Position numbers and translations under genes: made by a program. DNA of 64,000 nt from Pedobacter cryoconitis (GTDB lineage Bacteria; Bacteroidota; Bacteroidia; Sphingobacteriales; Sphingobacteriaceae), in NCBI GenBank assembly GCA_019352875.1, contig JAAAFW010000006.1:1270284-1334283 (forward strand), in the 5' to 3' direction. The stretch's first letter is position 1, and every line of letters begins with the position of its first letter. Shown here piece by piece: positions 47,556-56,104 of this stretch. The notes below the pieces were generated by a model. That model searched no databases, was not told the origin of the DNA, and worked only from the letters and a program-made list of their open reading frames with translations.

Positions 47556-48614
47556 ATGGTTACTAAATCTGAAAATAGATTTATCCGGCTTAACCTGATA
47601 ACTTTAATCGTCACACTGGTGCTCATTCTTGCGGGTGCAGTTGTCCGCAGTACGGGTTCTGGAATGGGTTGTCCTGACTGGCCTAAGTGCTTTGATCAGT
47701 ATATTCCACCGACCTCTGTTGATCAGTTGCCCCAGGATTATAAAGAGAAGTACGTAGCTGGGAGAATCGCTAAAAACGAGCGTTTCGCAAAGCTGCTTGA
47801 TAAAATGGGTAAATCTCATCTGGCTAACAGTATCCGTCATGATGAAACAATCGCGGTTCCGGAAGAGTTTAATGTAGCTAAAACCTGGACAGAGTACATT
47901 AACCGGTTGACAGGTGCTATTACAGGATTTTTACTGGTAGGCCTGGTCATTTGTTCTTTTGCTTTTAAGGGGAAAGCCAACCGGCTTATTGTTCTGAGCA
48001 TTCTGAATGTAGTGATTGTTATTATTCAGGCGTGGCTAGGTTCAATTGTTGTTTCTACAAATCTGGTTGCCTGGATTGTAACTGTACATATGCTGCTGGC
48101 CATTGTAATTCTTGCAATCCTGGTTTATACGCATTTCTATGCTGATAGTTTAAACAGGGAACGCACTGTGATTATATCTGGTACAGGCTGGTTGAAATTG
48201 TTGGTGCTGATTTCGGTTATCCTCAGCATTATTCAGATTGTTTTTGGCACTGAAGTACGTGAAGCTATTGACGAGGTTTCCAGGAATTTGCTTTATGAAC
48301 AGCGGAATACATGGGTTGCTAAAACTGGCTCAATTTTTCAGTATCACCGGGACCTCGCCATTTTTGTGGTAGTTGCCAATGTGGTGATCTATCAGTTGAT
48401 GATGAATAAATTTGGAGGTAAGGCTAAGGAATTGAGAATGTCTAATATGATCATACTAGTTTTGCTGATTCAGATTGCAAGTGGATTAATATTGTCTAAC
48501 TTTGCACTGCCTCCTTTCGCTCAGGCGACACACTTAGTGTTCTCAACAGTGCTGTTTACGCTGCAGTTCTACCTCTTTTTGCAGGTATACCGCACACAGA
48601 CTTACAATCAATAA
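47556..48614 (+). CDS. ctaA: Heme A synthase (CtaA/COX15)
   Basis: CtaA oxidises the C8 methyl of heme O to give heme A. The 352-residue membrane protein has about eight helices. The first loop carries CPDWPKC (about 39-45), a cysteine pair typical of many CtaA proteins, and the conserved-type segments RLTGAITGFLLVG, HMLLAIVILAIL and HLVFSTVLFTLQF carry heme-ligand histidines. It follows the coxA terminator by 15 bases, and its stop is 16 bases before ctaB. Confidence 0.92.
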   Translation: MVTKSENRFIRLNLITLIVTLVLILAGAVVRSTGSGMGCPDWPKCFDQYIPPTSVDQLPQDYKEKYVAGRIAKNERFAKLLDKMGKSHLANSIRHDETIAVPEEFNVAKTWTEYINRLTGAITGFLLVGLVICSFAFKGKANRLIVLSILNVVIVIIQAWLGSIVVSTNLVAWIVTVHMLLAIVILAILVYTHFYADSLNRERTVIISGTGWLKLLVLISVILSIIQIVFGTEVREAIDEVSRNLLYEQRNTWVAKTGSIFQYHRDLAIFVVVANVVIYQLMMNKFGGKAKELRMSNMIILVLLIQIASGLILSNFALPPFAQATHLVFSTVLFTLQFYLFLQVYRTQTYNQ

Positions 48615-48630
48615 TATTAAATATACGGAA

Positions 48631-49533
48631 TTGAAATTATTTTTCTCAGATCTATCTAAACTCATCAAATTCAGACTTACATTTCTGGTTGTGTTTTCTG
48701 CTTCCATTACTTTTTTGATTGGATCCAGAATGCAGGTTGCCAGAGGTGAAATTCCTGGAATTGACTGGGGCAACTGGTTAATCCTTGTTGTGGGTGGGTT
48801 CCTTGTCACCGGTGCGGCAAATTGTTTTAATGAGATTATTGAAAAGGACCTGGATAAGCTAATGACCCGTACAAAGGACCGTCCGATGCCAGCTGGCAGA
48901 ATGACAACCGGGCAGGGATTGGTTATGGGACTTATCATGGGAATGTTTGGTACCTGGTTACTTGGTAAATTGAATCTGGAAACCGGACTGATCTCTGTCT
49001 TTTCTATCTTGTTATATGCATTTGCTTATACACCCTTAAAAAGAAAATCTCCTATTGCCGTATTTGTTGGTGCTATTCCAGGGGCTTTGCCTCCACTAAT
49101 TGGCTATCTGGCTGCAATGGGCCATGTTAAACACTTCCTGCCTATCGATTACGAAATAGCAGGAATATTATTTTTAGTTCAGTTCGTATGGCAGTTTCCA
49201 CATTTCTGGGCTATAGCATGGGTACTGGATGACGATTATAAAAAGGCTGGCTTCCGTTTGCTGCCAACAAAAAAACGCGATCGCGTCAGTGCTATATTTG
49301 TATTTGTCAGTGCCTTAATCCTGATCCCGGTTAGTCTGATGCCCACATTTTACGGATTTGGCGGTTACTATATTGCTGGTTTTTCCCTGATAGCAGGGTT
49401 ATGGTTCCTCTGGTATGCTTATAAGCTACTAGTAAACCTGGATATCGAAAGTGCAAGAAAGGTTATGTTCGCTTCATTCTTTTATATCCCATTAGTTCAA
49501 TTGATTTTGTTATTTGATTTTATAGGTAAATAA
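48631..49533 (+). CDS. ctaB: Protoheme IX farnesyltransferase (heme O synthase)
   Basis: CtaB attaches farnesyl to heme b. This 300-residue UbiA-family protein has about nine helices and the prenyl-diphosphate motif NCFNEIIEKDLDKLMTRT (about 69-86), plus a DRPMPAGRM segment (about 88-96) and a second Asp-rich loop near DDDYKKAG. The start is TTG at 48631, which gives a chain of typical length. The stop is one base before the subunit III gene. Confidence 0.94.
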   Translation: MKLFFSDLSKLIKFRLTFLVVFSASITFLIGSRMQVARGEIPGIDWGNWLILVVGGFLVTGAANCFNEIIEKDLDKLMTRTKDRPMPAGRMTTGQGLVMGLIMGMFGTWLLGKLNLETGLISVFSILLYAFAYTPLKRKSPIAVFVGAIPGALPPLIGYLAAMGHVKHFLPIDYEIAGILFLVQFVWQFPHFWAIAWVLDDDYKKAGFRLLPTKKRDRVSAIFVFVSALILIPVSLMPTFYGFGGYYIAGFSLIAGLWFLWYAYKLLVNLDIESARKVMFASFFYIPLVQLILLFDFIGK

Positions 49534-49534
49534 T

Positions 49535-50125
49535 ATGGTACATACATTAAAACAGGAAGATGTAGAACACGATGTACAATCTTCAACCAAAGCCAAGAAA
49601 TTCGTACTCTGGCTGTTTGTAGTTTCCTCGACAATTATGTTTGGAGGATTTACGAGTTATTACATTGTTTTTGCGGCCTCTAAAGGCAAAGGACATGGGT
49701 TGGTTTTACCCGATATGTTTACTTACAGCACACTAGTGCTGGTTCTAAGTAGCGTTTGTTTGTTTTTTGCAGCCCGTGCTGTGCGTCAGCAGAAGGTCAG
49801 TGCACAAAGAAGCCTGCTTTGGGTTACATTAGCACTTGGCCTTGGATTTGGCTATTTACAGGTTGATGCCTGGTCTGCTTTATACCAGACAGGAGCGACA
49901 TTAGTTAACAACAATGCAGCGATTTCCGTAATTTATATTGTTTCCGGAATGCACTTACTGCATATTTTTGCAGGCGTTTGCTTTATTTTAAACAGCCTTT
50001 GGGGATCTTACGCCAAGGTTCCACAGGAGAATGCAGTTTATCGTATTGAAATTGCTTCTATATTTTGGCATTTTATAGATATATTATGGATATATCTTTA
50101 TGTTTTTTTACTTTTGAACAGTTAG
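49535..50125 (+). CDS. Cytochrome c oxidase subunit III (first copy)
   Basis: The 196-residue protein has five hydrophobic helices. The last two carry GMHLLHIFAGVCFIL and FWHFIDILWIYLYVFLL, the subunit III signature. Two subunit III-like genes side by side are usual in Bacteroidota oxidase loci and probably encode different parts of the same complex. It lies one base after ctaB and 30 bases before the second copy. Confidence 0.88.
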   Translation: MVHTLKQEDVEHDVQSSTKAKKFVLWLFVVSSTIMFGGFTSYYIVFAASKGKGHGLVLPDMFTYSTLVLVLSSVCLFFAARAVRQQKVSAQRSLLWVTLALGLGFGYLQVDAWSALYQTGATLVNNNAAISVIYIVSGMHLLHIFAGVCFILNSLWGSYAKVPQENAVYRIEIASIFWHFIDILWIYLYVFLLLNS

Positions 50126-50155
50126 ACTTTTTAACAAACTATTACAATTTTTAAA

Positions 50156-50863
50156 ATGAATTCATTATCACAATTAGATCAGGTAAAAACTACTCCATGG
50201 AGTGGCGGCCGTTCACCGTGGTCGGTAGAATACGGAAAAATAATGATGTGGTTTTTCTTGCTATCTGATGCATTTACATTCTCTTCCTTATTAGTATACT
50301 ACGGAGCTCAACGTTTCTCTAAGTTTACCTGGCCTGATCCGGATCTGGTTTTCCAATCTATCCCGGGTGTGGTAGATACAGGTGCACCATTGGTGTTTGT
50401 AGGTATCATGACTTTTATCTTGATCATGAGTTCAGTTACTATGGTTCTTGCTGTAGAAGCTGGTCATAGAATGGCAAAAAAAGAAGTAGTAGGCTGGATG
50501 ATCGCTACGATTATCGGTGGTTTCATGTTCCTTGGCTGTCAGGCACTGGAGTGGAGTCACTTACACCATGAAGGTTTCTGGTGGGGGTCTATTCCTGCAG
50601 CTGATAGATTACAGGACTTCTTTGTAGGCCCCGTTTCTAATGTTTCTGCACTACAGTTTGCTAACTTATTCTTTACCATTACCGGATTTCACGGTTTCCA
50701 CGTATTTACAGGTGTTCTTTTAAACATTATCATTTTGATTATGGCTATTAACGGTACATTCGAAAAACGTGGTCATTACCTGATGGTAGAGAAAGTTGGA
50801 CTTTACTGGCACTTTGTTGACTTGGTTTGGGTATTCGTATTTACCTTCTTCTACCTAGTATAA
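50156..50863 (+). CDS. Cytochrome c oxidase subunit III (second copy)
   Basis: The 235-residue protein has five to six helices. GFHGFHVFTGVLLNIIILI (about 184-202) and YWHFVDLVWVFVFTFFYL (about 216-233) identify subunit III. A longer first loop than in the first copy includes PDLVFQSIPGVVDTGAP. It lies 24 bases before the subunit IV-like gene. Confidence 0.9.
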   Translation: MNSLSQLDQVKTTPWSGGRSPWSVEYGKIMMWFFLLSDAFTFSSLLVYYGAQRFSKFTWPDPDLVFQSIPGVVDTGAPLVFVGIMTFILIMSSVTMVLAVEAGHRMAKKEVVGWMIATIIGGFMFLGCQALEWSHLHHEGFWWGSIPAADRLQDFFVGPVSNVSALQFANLFFTITGFHGFHVFTGVLLNIIILIMAINGTFEKRGHYLMVEKVGLYWHFVDLVWVFVFTFFYLV

Positions 50864-50887
50864 TTTTCCATCTTTAATCTTAATCAC

Positions 50888-51247
50888 ATGTCTGAACATA
50901 ACATACAGAATACAGAAGAACATGCACATGATGAGCATGCAGGTCTAAGCAAATCGAAAATCTGGCAGGTATTTTTTATCCTGTTAGGTATTACGGTAGT
51001 CGAATTTATCATCGCCCTGGTTATTTTACCAAAAGGTATGATGGGACACACTACAGGTAACGTTCTTTATATTTTACTGACAATTCTGAAAGCATATTAT
51101 ATCGTTGCTTATTTTATGCACCTTAAGTTTGAAAAAACAGGTCTGCAGCTCGCGCTCGGACTCGCCTTTATATTTATTATATACTTCATTGTTTTAATGC
51201 TTATAGAAGGCGGTTATCTTCATTTACACATGTCACTTCATTCATGA
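50888..51247 (+). CDS. Cytochrome c oxidase subunit IV-like (COX4/CyoD type)
   Basis: The 119-residue protein has three membrane helices (about 25-48, 57-80 and 88-110), with IWQVFFILLGITVVEF and LKAYYIVAYFMHLKFEK, typical of prokaryotic COX4. The N-terminus is His/Glu-rich. Its stop overlaps the Sco-like start by four bases (ATGA). Confidence 0.88.
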   Translation: MSEHNIQNTEEHAHDEHAGLSKSKIWQVFFILLGITVVEFIIALVILPKGMMGHTTGNVLYILLTILKAYYIVAYFMHLKFEKTGLQLALGLAFIFIIYFIVLMLIEGGYLHLHMSLHS

Positions 51248-51951
51248 GGTCAACTTCAATAAAGAAAGTATTAATCCTGGTATCGATTTTAGCGGTACCA
51301 GGATTTTTATATTATGCACTGGTTACAGAAGGTAAAAACAGATATAAACCTCTGCCTTTTTTTGGCCCTAAAGAGGTAGCATCGACGTCTCATTCCAAAA
51401 TGGGCAAACAGATTCCTGATACTATTTATCATGTGCTTCCTGATTTTAAATTGGTGAATCAGGCGGCTGATAGTGTAAACTGGAAGTCGTATGAAGATAA
51501 GATTATAGTACTGAATCTGTTTTATACCCAGGGTGATAATTATGCTGTTGAATTCGCCGGTAAGGCGATGAAAAACTATATGAATACTTATAGAAAGAAC
51601 CCTCTTGTTCATGCGATAAGTTTAAGTATAGATCCGGTTGCCGATAAACCTTCAGAACTGAAGAAATATGCAGAGGAGATTGGCGCGAATGCTGGTAAAT
51701 GGGATTTGTTATCCGGAGACAGTACAGAAATTTACCAATGGATTAATAAAGGACTTTATATAGACGCCCACCAGAATATAGAGAAAGGTGAAAAGAAGTT
51801 TATATACAGTAATCTTTTTGTACTGCTGGACCCTCAGCATAGAATCCGTGGGTATTATGATGCGACTAATCAGGAAGCACTTTCTAAACTCGATGATGAA
51901 ATTAAAGTTCTTATTGCCGAAGAACTCAGAAATGTCCGTGACGGCAGATAA
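51244..51951 (+). CDS. Sco1/SenC-family thioredoxin-fold protein without cysteines
   Basis: Position in the operon and sequence pattern point to Sco, a copper metallochaperone for CuA. The 235-residue protein has an N-terminal membrane anchor (about 7-27) and a thioredoxin-like domain (about 65-210). The segment around IVLNLFYTQGDNYAVEF replaces the usual CxxxC loop, and the whole protein contains no Cys. The distal His of Sco (usually in a HSSDLF-like segment) is Tyr in IYSNLFVLLD (about 187-196). The RIRGYYDA end of the domain is retained. It should not bind copper in the normal way. It overlaps the subunit IV gene by four bases. Confidence 0.75.
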   Translation: MRSTSIKKVLILVSILAVPGFLYYALVTEGKNRYKPLPFFGPKEVASTSHSKMGKQIPDTIYHVLPDFKLVNQAADSVNWKSYEDKIIVLNLFYTQGDNYAVEFAGKAMKNYMNTYRKNPLVHAISLSIDPVADKPSELKKYAEEIGANAGKWDLLSGDSTEIYQWINKGLYIDAHQNIEKGEKKFIYSNLFVLLDPQHRIRGYYDATNQEALSKLDDEIKVLIAEELRNVRDGR

Positions 51952-51972
51952 TGCCCAACAATTTAGCTAAAC

Positions 51973-52548
51973 ATGACTACTTTAAACGATAAATTTTTCC
52001 TGCGTCTCATTTGGATTGTGACTGCAGTAGTACTTGTTGTTGTAATTGCACTGAAGCTTGTTCCGGCACCGGAAACAAAACCTTCATTTATTTATTTGCT
52101 GCCCCATTTGATTGGCGGCATCAATGCAACCTGTGCTGTGTTACTTGTAATTTCCCTGATCTTTATCAAGAAGAAAAATATTCAGGCCCATAAAATTACT
52201 AACGTAATTACATTTATGTTGTCTGCAGTGTTTCTTATATTCTACATTCTCTTCCATCTTTATGAAAAAGATACCAAATACGGAGATATTGATCATAATG
52301 GGATTTTAGATGCAGCTGAACTCGCGGCCGTAGGCGCCACAAGAATGATTTACTTCTTTATTCTGATCACACATATCATTCTTGCTGTAGTTGTGCTGCC
52401 ACTTATTCTGGTGAGTTTCCTGCGCGGTTTCAGCATGCAGGTTGAGCGTCACCGTAAGATCGTAAGATGGGCGTTTCCGGTTTGGTTATATGTTGCCGTT
52501 TCGGGGGTTATCGTATACCTGATGATTAGCCCTTACTATAACTTTTAA
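51973..52548 (+). CDS. DUF420 membrane protein (YozB-like) of the cox locus
   Basis: The 191-residue protein has five helices and conserved-looking His positions in LLPHLIGGINATCAVLL, KITNVITFMLSAVFLIFYILFHL and FFILITHIILAVVVLPLIL. DUF420 proteins accompany caa3-type oxidase genes and probably aid assembly or heme/copper delivery. It is 21 bases after the Sco-like gene and ends the second transcription unit. Confidence 0.9.
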   Translation: MTTLNDKFFLRLIWIVTAVVLVVVIALKLVPAPETKPSFIYLLPHLIGGINATCAVLLVISLIFIKKKNIQAHKITNVITFMLSAVFLIFYILFHLYEKDTKYGDIDHNGILDAAELAAVGATRMIYFFILITHIILAVVVLPLILVSFLRGFSMQVERHRKIVRWAFPVWLYVAVSGVIVYLMISPYYNF

Positions 52549-52601
52549 GGGTAGTATAATTAGCTTACACAGTTCTTTTTTGACATGGCTGTGTATCATC
52601 C

Positions 52602-52634
52602 TTTGCTGTCTGAAGGCTATAAAGTTTATATTTG
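52602..52634 (+). promoter_or_regulatory. Promoter of the DUF983-OmpA run
   Basis: TTTG (52602-52605) and TATATTTG (52627-52634) match both consensus boxes, with 21 bases between. The predicted start near 52638 leaves about 70 bases before the first gene. Confidence 0.72.
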
Positions 52635-52708
52635 TTGTCATGCATAGCAGGTTTATTATAATCTGACGTTATATATATTATCTGGTCTGCTTTGAATTAA
52701 AAGATATC

Positions 52709-52966
52709 ATGCACATGAAAAAGTTTTTAATTATTTGTCTGCTTTTCTGCAGTGCTTTTATCGGCACTGGAATTTCGACTGCCTCTGCACAATGCGCTAT
52801 GTGTTCAATCAGTGCTGAGCAAGGTACAAAGAACGGTAATACACAAGGTAAAGGATTAAATAGCGGTATTGTCTACCTGCTGGTTATTCCATATATCCTG
52901 ATTGCGGGTATGGGCGTTTTATGGTATAAAAAGTATCGCACTACAAAGTTAACCCAGGGCTCCTGA
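52709..52966 (+). CDS. Small secreted/membrane protein with CAMC motif
   Basis: The 85-residue protein has a signal peptide (about 1-27, ending SASA) and a CAMCSIS motif (about 29-35). A single membrane helix follows (about 53-72) with a basic tail. It commonly follows oxidase loci in Bacteroidota; the CxxC could bind copper or act in redox, but no function is established. A second ATG at 52715 is equally plausible as start. It has its own promoter and is followed closely by the DUF983 gene. Confidence 0.75.
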   Translation: MHMKKFLIICLLFCSAFIGTGISTASAQCAMCSISAEQGTKNGNTQGKGLNSGIVYLLVIPYILIAGMGVLWYKKYRTTKLTQGS

Positions 52967-52979
52967 TCGATTGCCGGAT

Positions 52980-53378
52980 ATGGTAAAAACCACAAAGCTA
53001 TCCGCAGTAATTAACGGGAAATGTCCGCACTGCAGAAGAGGCGACATATTTACAGGTAATCTGTATGGGCTTAATCTGCAGCGCACGAATGATAATTGCG
53101 GACATTGCGGGCAGCGTTATGAAATTGAACCTGGATACTTTTATGCAGCGATGTATGTCAGTTATGCGATGAATGTAACCGAGATGATCGCTACAGGTTT
53201 TGCCACCTATATATTTTCCGGCGGTAATCTGGAGTTCGATTCCCTATGGTTATATGTTTCCGTTATTTTTGGTGGCTGCTTTCTGCTTTCCCCATTTAAT
53301 TACAGATATTCCCGAATTATTTTATTGCACTGGCTCTCCCCGAGAATCGGTTACAATCCAATATATGACAGACCATGA
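52980..53378 (+). CDS. DUF983 protein with zinc-ribbon-like cysteines
   Basis: From ATG 52980 the protein has 132 residues. An N-terminal CPHC...CGHC quartet (about 15-46) looks like a zinc ribbon. Two membrane helices (about 57-78 and 87-107) and a short basic tail follow. DUF983 proteins are often linked to cytochrome oxidase loci, with unknown role. A TTG at 52971 is a possible alternative start. The stop overlaps the DUF2461 start by four bases (ATGA). Confidence 0.87.
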   Translation: MVKTTKLSAVINGKCPHCRRGDIFTGNLYGLNLQRTNDNCGHCGQRYEIEPGYFYAAMYVSYAMNVTEMIATGFATYIFSGGNLEFDSLWLYVSVIFGGCFLLSPFNYRYSRIILLHWLSPRIGYNPIYDRP

Positions 53379-54031
53379 TTAAACCTGAAAGCCTGAATTT
53401 CTTAGAGGAACTAGCTGCAAATAATAACAGAGAGTGGTTTGCAATCCATAAACCTCGTTATGAAGCAGCAAAAGAAGATGTCCTTAACTGGGTCGAAGAG
53501 TTAGTTCCGTTACTTGCTGCAACAGACCCCGCATTTCCGCTGGAAACTAATCCTAAAAAGTGCCTGATGCGGATATATAGAGATGTCCGTTTTAGCAAGA
53601 ATAAAGATCCTTATAAGAATAACTACGGGATTTCTTTCGCCGTAAAACAGAATGGCGGACCCGATTATTATCTTCATATCCAACCTGGCAAATCATTTTT
53701 TGCTGCCGGGTCCTGGATGCCTCAGGCTCCGGATCTGAAACTCATCAGAGAAGAGATTGATTATAGTGCAGACGAGTTTCAGGAAATCGTTAATGAAAAG
53801 CAATTCAGCAGCCAGTTTGAATTATCTTATTCGGATACCTTAAAGAAAGCGCCCAAAGGATATGATCCCGAACATCCTATGATTGATTATTTAAGATTGA
53901 AGAGTTTTATAGCTTCATTTCCGATTTCAGATACCGATCTTTTTAAACCCGAAATAAACAATCAATTAAAAAAGGCTTTTCAAGGAGTTTATCCCTTCGT
54001 TTCCTTCCTTAGAAAAGCATTAGACCAATAA
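53375..54031 (+). CDS. DUF2461 family protein (TIGR02453)
   Basis: The 218-residue cytosolic protein shows the DUF2461 hallmarks: FLEELAANNNREWFAIHKPRYE (about 6-27), the MRIYRDVRFSKNKDPYKNN segment (about 65-83), GPDYYLHIQPGKSFFAAGSW (about 93-112) and the C-terminal LRLKSFIAS. Function is unknown across bacteria. It is translationally coupled to the DUF983 gene and lies five bases before the OmpA-type lipoprotein. Confidence 0.92.
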   Translation: MIKPESLNFLEELAANNNREWFAIHKPRYEAAKEDVLNWVEELVPLLAATDPAFPLETNPKKCLMRIYRDVRFSKNKDPYKNNYGISFAVKQNGGPDYYLHIQPGKSFFAAGSWMPQAPDLKLIREEIDYSADEFQEIVNEKQFSSQFELSYSDTLKKAPKGYDPEHPMIDYLRLKSFIASFPISDTDLFKPEINNQLKKAFQGVYPFVSFLRKALDQ

Positions 54032-54036
54032 ATAAG

Positions 54037-54882
54037 ATGATTAAACGAATTTTTCTATTTTCTGCCATTGGATTAATGGTGAGCGCATTTACTTCATGTG
54101 TTGTAATGTCCCCTAAAAAATATAAGGCTTTGCTAGCAAACCGAGATTCACTCAATACAGATCTGGGTAGCGCAAAGAACTCCAATGAAAGCCTTGAAAA
54201 AACTATTGGCCGCTTAAAGCGGGATACAGCAGACTTGTATGGCAAACTAAATGAATTAAACGGTAAATACAAAGACGTAGACGGTAAATATAAAACACTT
54301 AAGAGTAACAGCTCATCTGCAATCAGCAAGCTGTCTGACGACCTTAAAAAGCGTGAACAAAGGTTGAAAGAAGTTGAGGATGTATTACGCAAACGTGATG
54401 AAGCAACAAATCAACTGAAAGAGAAACTACAGCAGGCTTTGTTAGGCTTTACAAAAAGCGGTCTGACTGTTGAAATGAAAGACGGTAAAGTATACGTTTC
54501 GCTGATGGATAAGTTATTGTTTCCATCGGGCAGTATCGTTATCGATGAGAAAGGTAAGCAGGCATTAACGCAGCTTGCAAAGGTATTGAAAGAACAGCCT
54601 GAGATTATTATCGCGGTAGAAGGCCACACAGATTCACAGAAAATAAATAACCTCGGCCAGATCAAAGATAACTGGGACCTGAGTGTATTACGTTCCACTT
54701 CGGTAGTTCGTTTTCTGACTGAGAATGAAAAAGTTCCCGGAGTTCGCTTAACTGCTACCGGAAAAGGAGAATTCCAGCCTCTAGAATCTAATTCATCAGC
54801 AGACGGTAGAAGCAGAAACAGGCGAATTGAGGTAGTATTATCGCCAAAACTAGATGAGTTGTATAATCTGATTAAACAATAA
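54037..54882 (+). CDS. OmpA-family lipoprotein with coiled coil
   Basis: The 281-residue protein has a lipoprotein signal with lipobox FTSC (Cys near 21), a long coiled coil (about 30-135, heptad Leu/Lys/Asp) and an OmpA C-terminal peptidoglycan-binding domain (about 145-272). The latter shows IIIAVEGHTDSQKI, NWDLSVLRSTSVVRFL and RSRNRRIEVVL with the diaminopimelate-binding Asp and Arg. It should tether the outer membrane to the cell wall. It ends a four-gene run, followed by a strong terminator. Confidence 0.92.
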   Translation: MIKRIFLFSAIGLMVSAFTSCVVMSPKKYKALLANRDSLNTDLGSAKNSNESLEKTIGRLKRDTADLYGKLNELNGKYKDVDGKYKTLKSNSSSAISKLSDDLKKREQRLKEVEDVLRKRDEATNQLKEKLQQALLGFTKSGLTVEMKDGKVYVSLMDKLLFPSGSIVIDEKGKQALTQLAKVLKEQPEIIIAVEGHTDSQKINNLGQIKDNWDLSVLRSTSVVRFLTENEKVPGVRLTATGKGEFQPLESNSSADGRSRNRRIEVVLSPKLDELYNLIKQ

Positions 54883-54894
54883 TAGTTTTTGAAC

Positions 54895-54948
54895 TATAAA
54901 AAGAAAATGGGGGACCACGTAAGCGTGATCCCCCATTTTCTTTTTATA
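54895..54948. terminator. Long bidirectional terminator between OmpA and rfbC genes
   Basis: A perfect 20-bp stem (54895-54914 with 54929-54948) is topped by CACG-TAAG-CGTG. A-rich and T-rich arms give a T-run on either strand. Confidence 0.92.
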
Positions 54949-54993
54949 AGGATATGATTTATATTTTTTAATGTTGAAGTCCGGCTAAGCTTA

Positions 54994-55548
54994 TTAAAAA
55001 GGGCTTTCCAGATCTTTAAACGAAGCCAGTACACGGTCTTTATCAGAAAGTAAAAATTCAGATTCCGACAGCTGACTCGTCCAGTCAATATTCAGATCCT
55101 GATCGTTCCACATTACGCCAATCTCAGCACCTTTATCAAAATATCCAGTCACTTTGTAAGAGAAGATAGTATTGTCTTCTAAGGTTAAGAAACCATGCAG
55201 AAATCCAGGTGGTACCCACAGCTGTCTGTTGTTTTCTCCGCTAAGTTCAACACTGAAATGCTTGCCATAGGTTGTTGAATTTTTTCTGATATCTACCGCT
55301 ACATCCAGCACTTTGCCCTGAATAACTCTAACTAATTTACCCTGTGGAGAAGGGAAGTTCTGAGCATGCAGACCCCTGAGTGTGCCTTTCTGCGAAAAGC
55401 TCTGATTGTCTTGTACAAATTCTGCTTTGATTCCTGCTTCTGCCAGTACCTTGGCATTGTAACTTTCGAAAAAATAACCTCTGTTATCCTGCCATACTTT
55501 AGGCTCGATAACGTACAGGTCATGTATAGGAGTAGGGATTATATTCAT
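54994..55548 (-). CDS. rfbC: dTDP-4-dehydrorhamnose 3,5-epimerase
   Basis: RfbC/RmlC makes dTDP-4-dehydro-L-rhamnose in rhamnose sugar synthesis. The 184-residue cupin has VWQDNRGYFFESYNAKVL (about 18-35), FVQDNQSFSQKGTLRGLHAQ (about 44-63, with the catalytic His), GKVLDVAVDIR, LWVPPGFLHGF (about 114-124) and the Tyr-containing FSYKVTGYFDKG. All are normal for the family. The other rml genes are not in the window. It is four bases downstream of the DUF4286 gene. Confidence 0.95.
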   Translation of the reverse strand: MNIIPTPIHDLYVIEPKVWQDNRGYFFESYNAKVLAEAGIKAEFVQDNQSFSQKGTLRGLHAQNFPSPQGKLVRVIQGKVLDVAVDIRKNSTTYGKHFSVELSGENNRQLWVPPGFLHGFLTLEDNTIFSYKVTGYFDKGAEIGVMWNDQDLNIDWTSQLSESEFLLSDKDRVLASFKDLESPF

Positions 55549-55552
55549 ATTA

Positions 55553-55855
55553 TTAATCTATAAATTCCATAATGGTATTAAAGGATACATATTTATCCTT
55601 GAACATGACATTCATCCGTTCAATAAATGCAGGTGCATAGTCGTTCTGATAAATATCACATGCTTCCTGAGTTTCTGTAATAAATTGTACACAATAGGTA
55701 AGCCCTTCGTTCGGTGAGTCTACTACCTTTAGTAAACGTTTAGAGATGAAAAGACCAGTTTCCATTAGTTCAGGCAGGTATTCTTCCTGCATCCATTGCA
55801 TCCAGGCTCCGGCTGAAGCCTCTTCAATAATTAAAGTTGCGTTGTATAATAGCAT
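55553..55855 (-). CDS. DUF4286 family protein
   Basis: The 100-residue protein resembles dimeric alpha/beta-barrel proteins. Its MLLYNATLIIEE start, MQEEYLPELMETGLFISKRLLKV (about 22-44) and CVQFITETQEACDIYQNDYAPAF segment (about 55-77) match DUF4286, whose role is unknown. It is cytosolic and forms an operon with rfbC. A TATATTTG box ends four bases before its ATG, so its mRNA may be leaderless. Confidence 0.87.
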   Translation of the reverse strand: MLLYNATLIIEEASAGAWMQWMQEEYLPELMETGLFISKRLLKVVDSPNEGLTYCVQFITETQEACDIYQNDYAPAFIERMNVMFKDKYVSFNTIMEFID

Positions 55856-55859
55856 GTTA

Positions 55860-55867
55860 CAAATATA
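55860..55867 (-). promoter_or_regulatory. -7 box of the DUF4286-rfbC operon
   Basis: TATATTTG on the minus strand is a perfect match, four bases upstream of the DUF4286 ATG, the same layout as at purD. No clear -33 box. Confidence 0.58.
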
Positions 55868-56080
55868 TCATATTGAATCCATTTGGCAGGAGGTTTCTAC
55901 CTTCATAATTATCCGGCAGGTGATAAAAAGTCAATACCAATGTGTATATAAAAATGCAGGTATTTTAATTGTTACGTGCTTTTATTTTGCTTCAAATGAA
56001 ATTTCATTATTTTGAACTATTAACGGAGTTAGAAAAGTAACAATATTGGTGTACTCCAGTAATACACAAAAGCCGTTATG

Positions 56081-56088
56081 TATTTTTG
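56081..56088 (+). promoter_or_regulatory. -7 box of the S9-like lipoprotein / two-component trio
   Basis: TATTTTTG is a perfect TAnnTTTG match, 16 bases upstream of ATG 56105. It lies within an earlier in-frame start (56078), which makes that start unlikely. The -33 box is not clear. Confidence 0.55.
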
Positions 56089-56104
56089 CACGCTACACTA
56101 TGCT

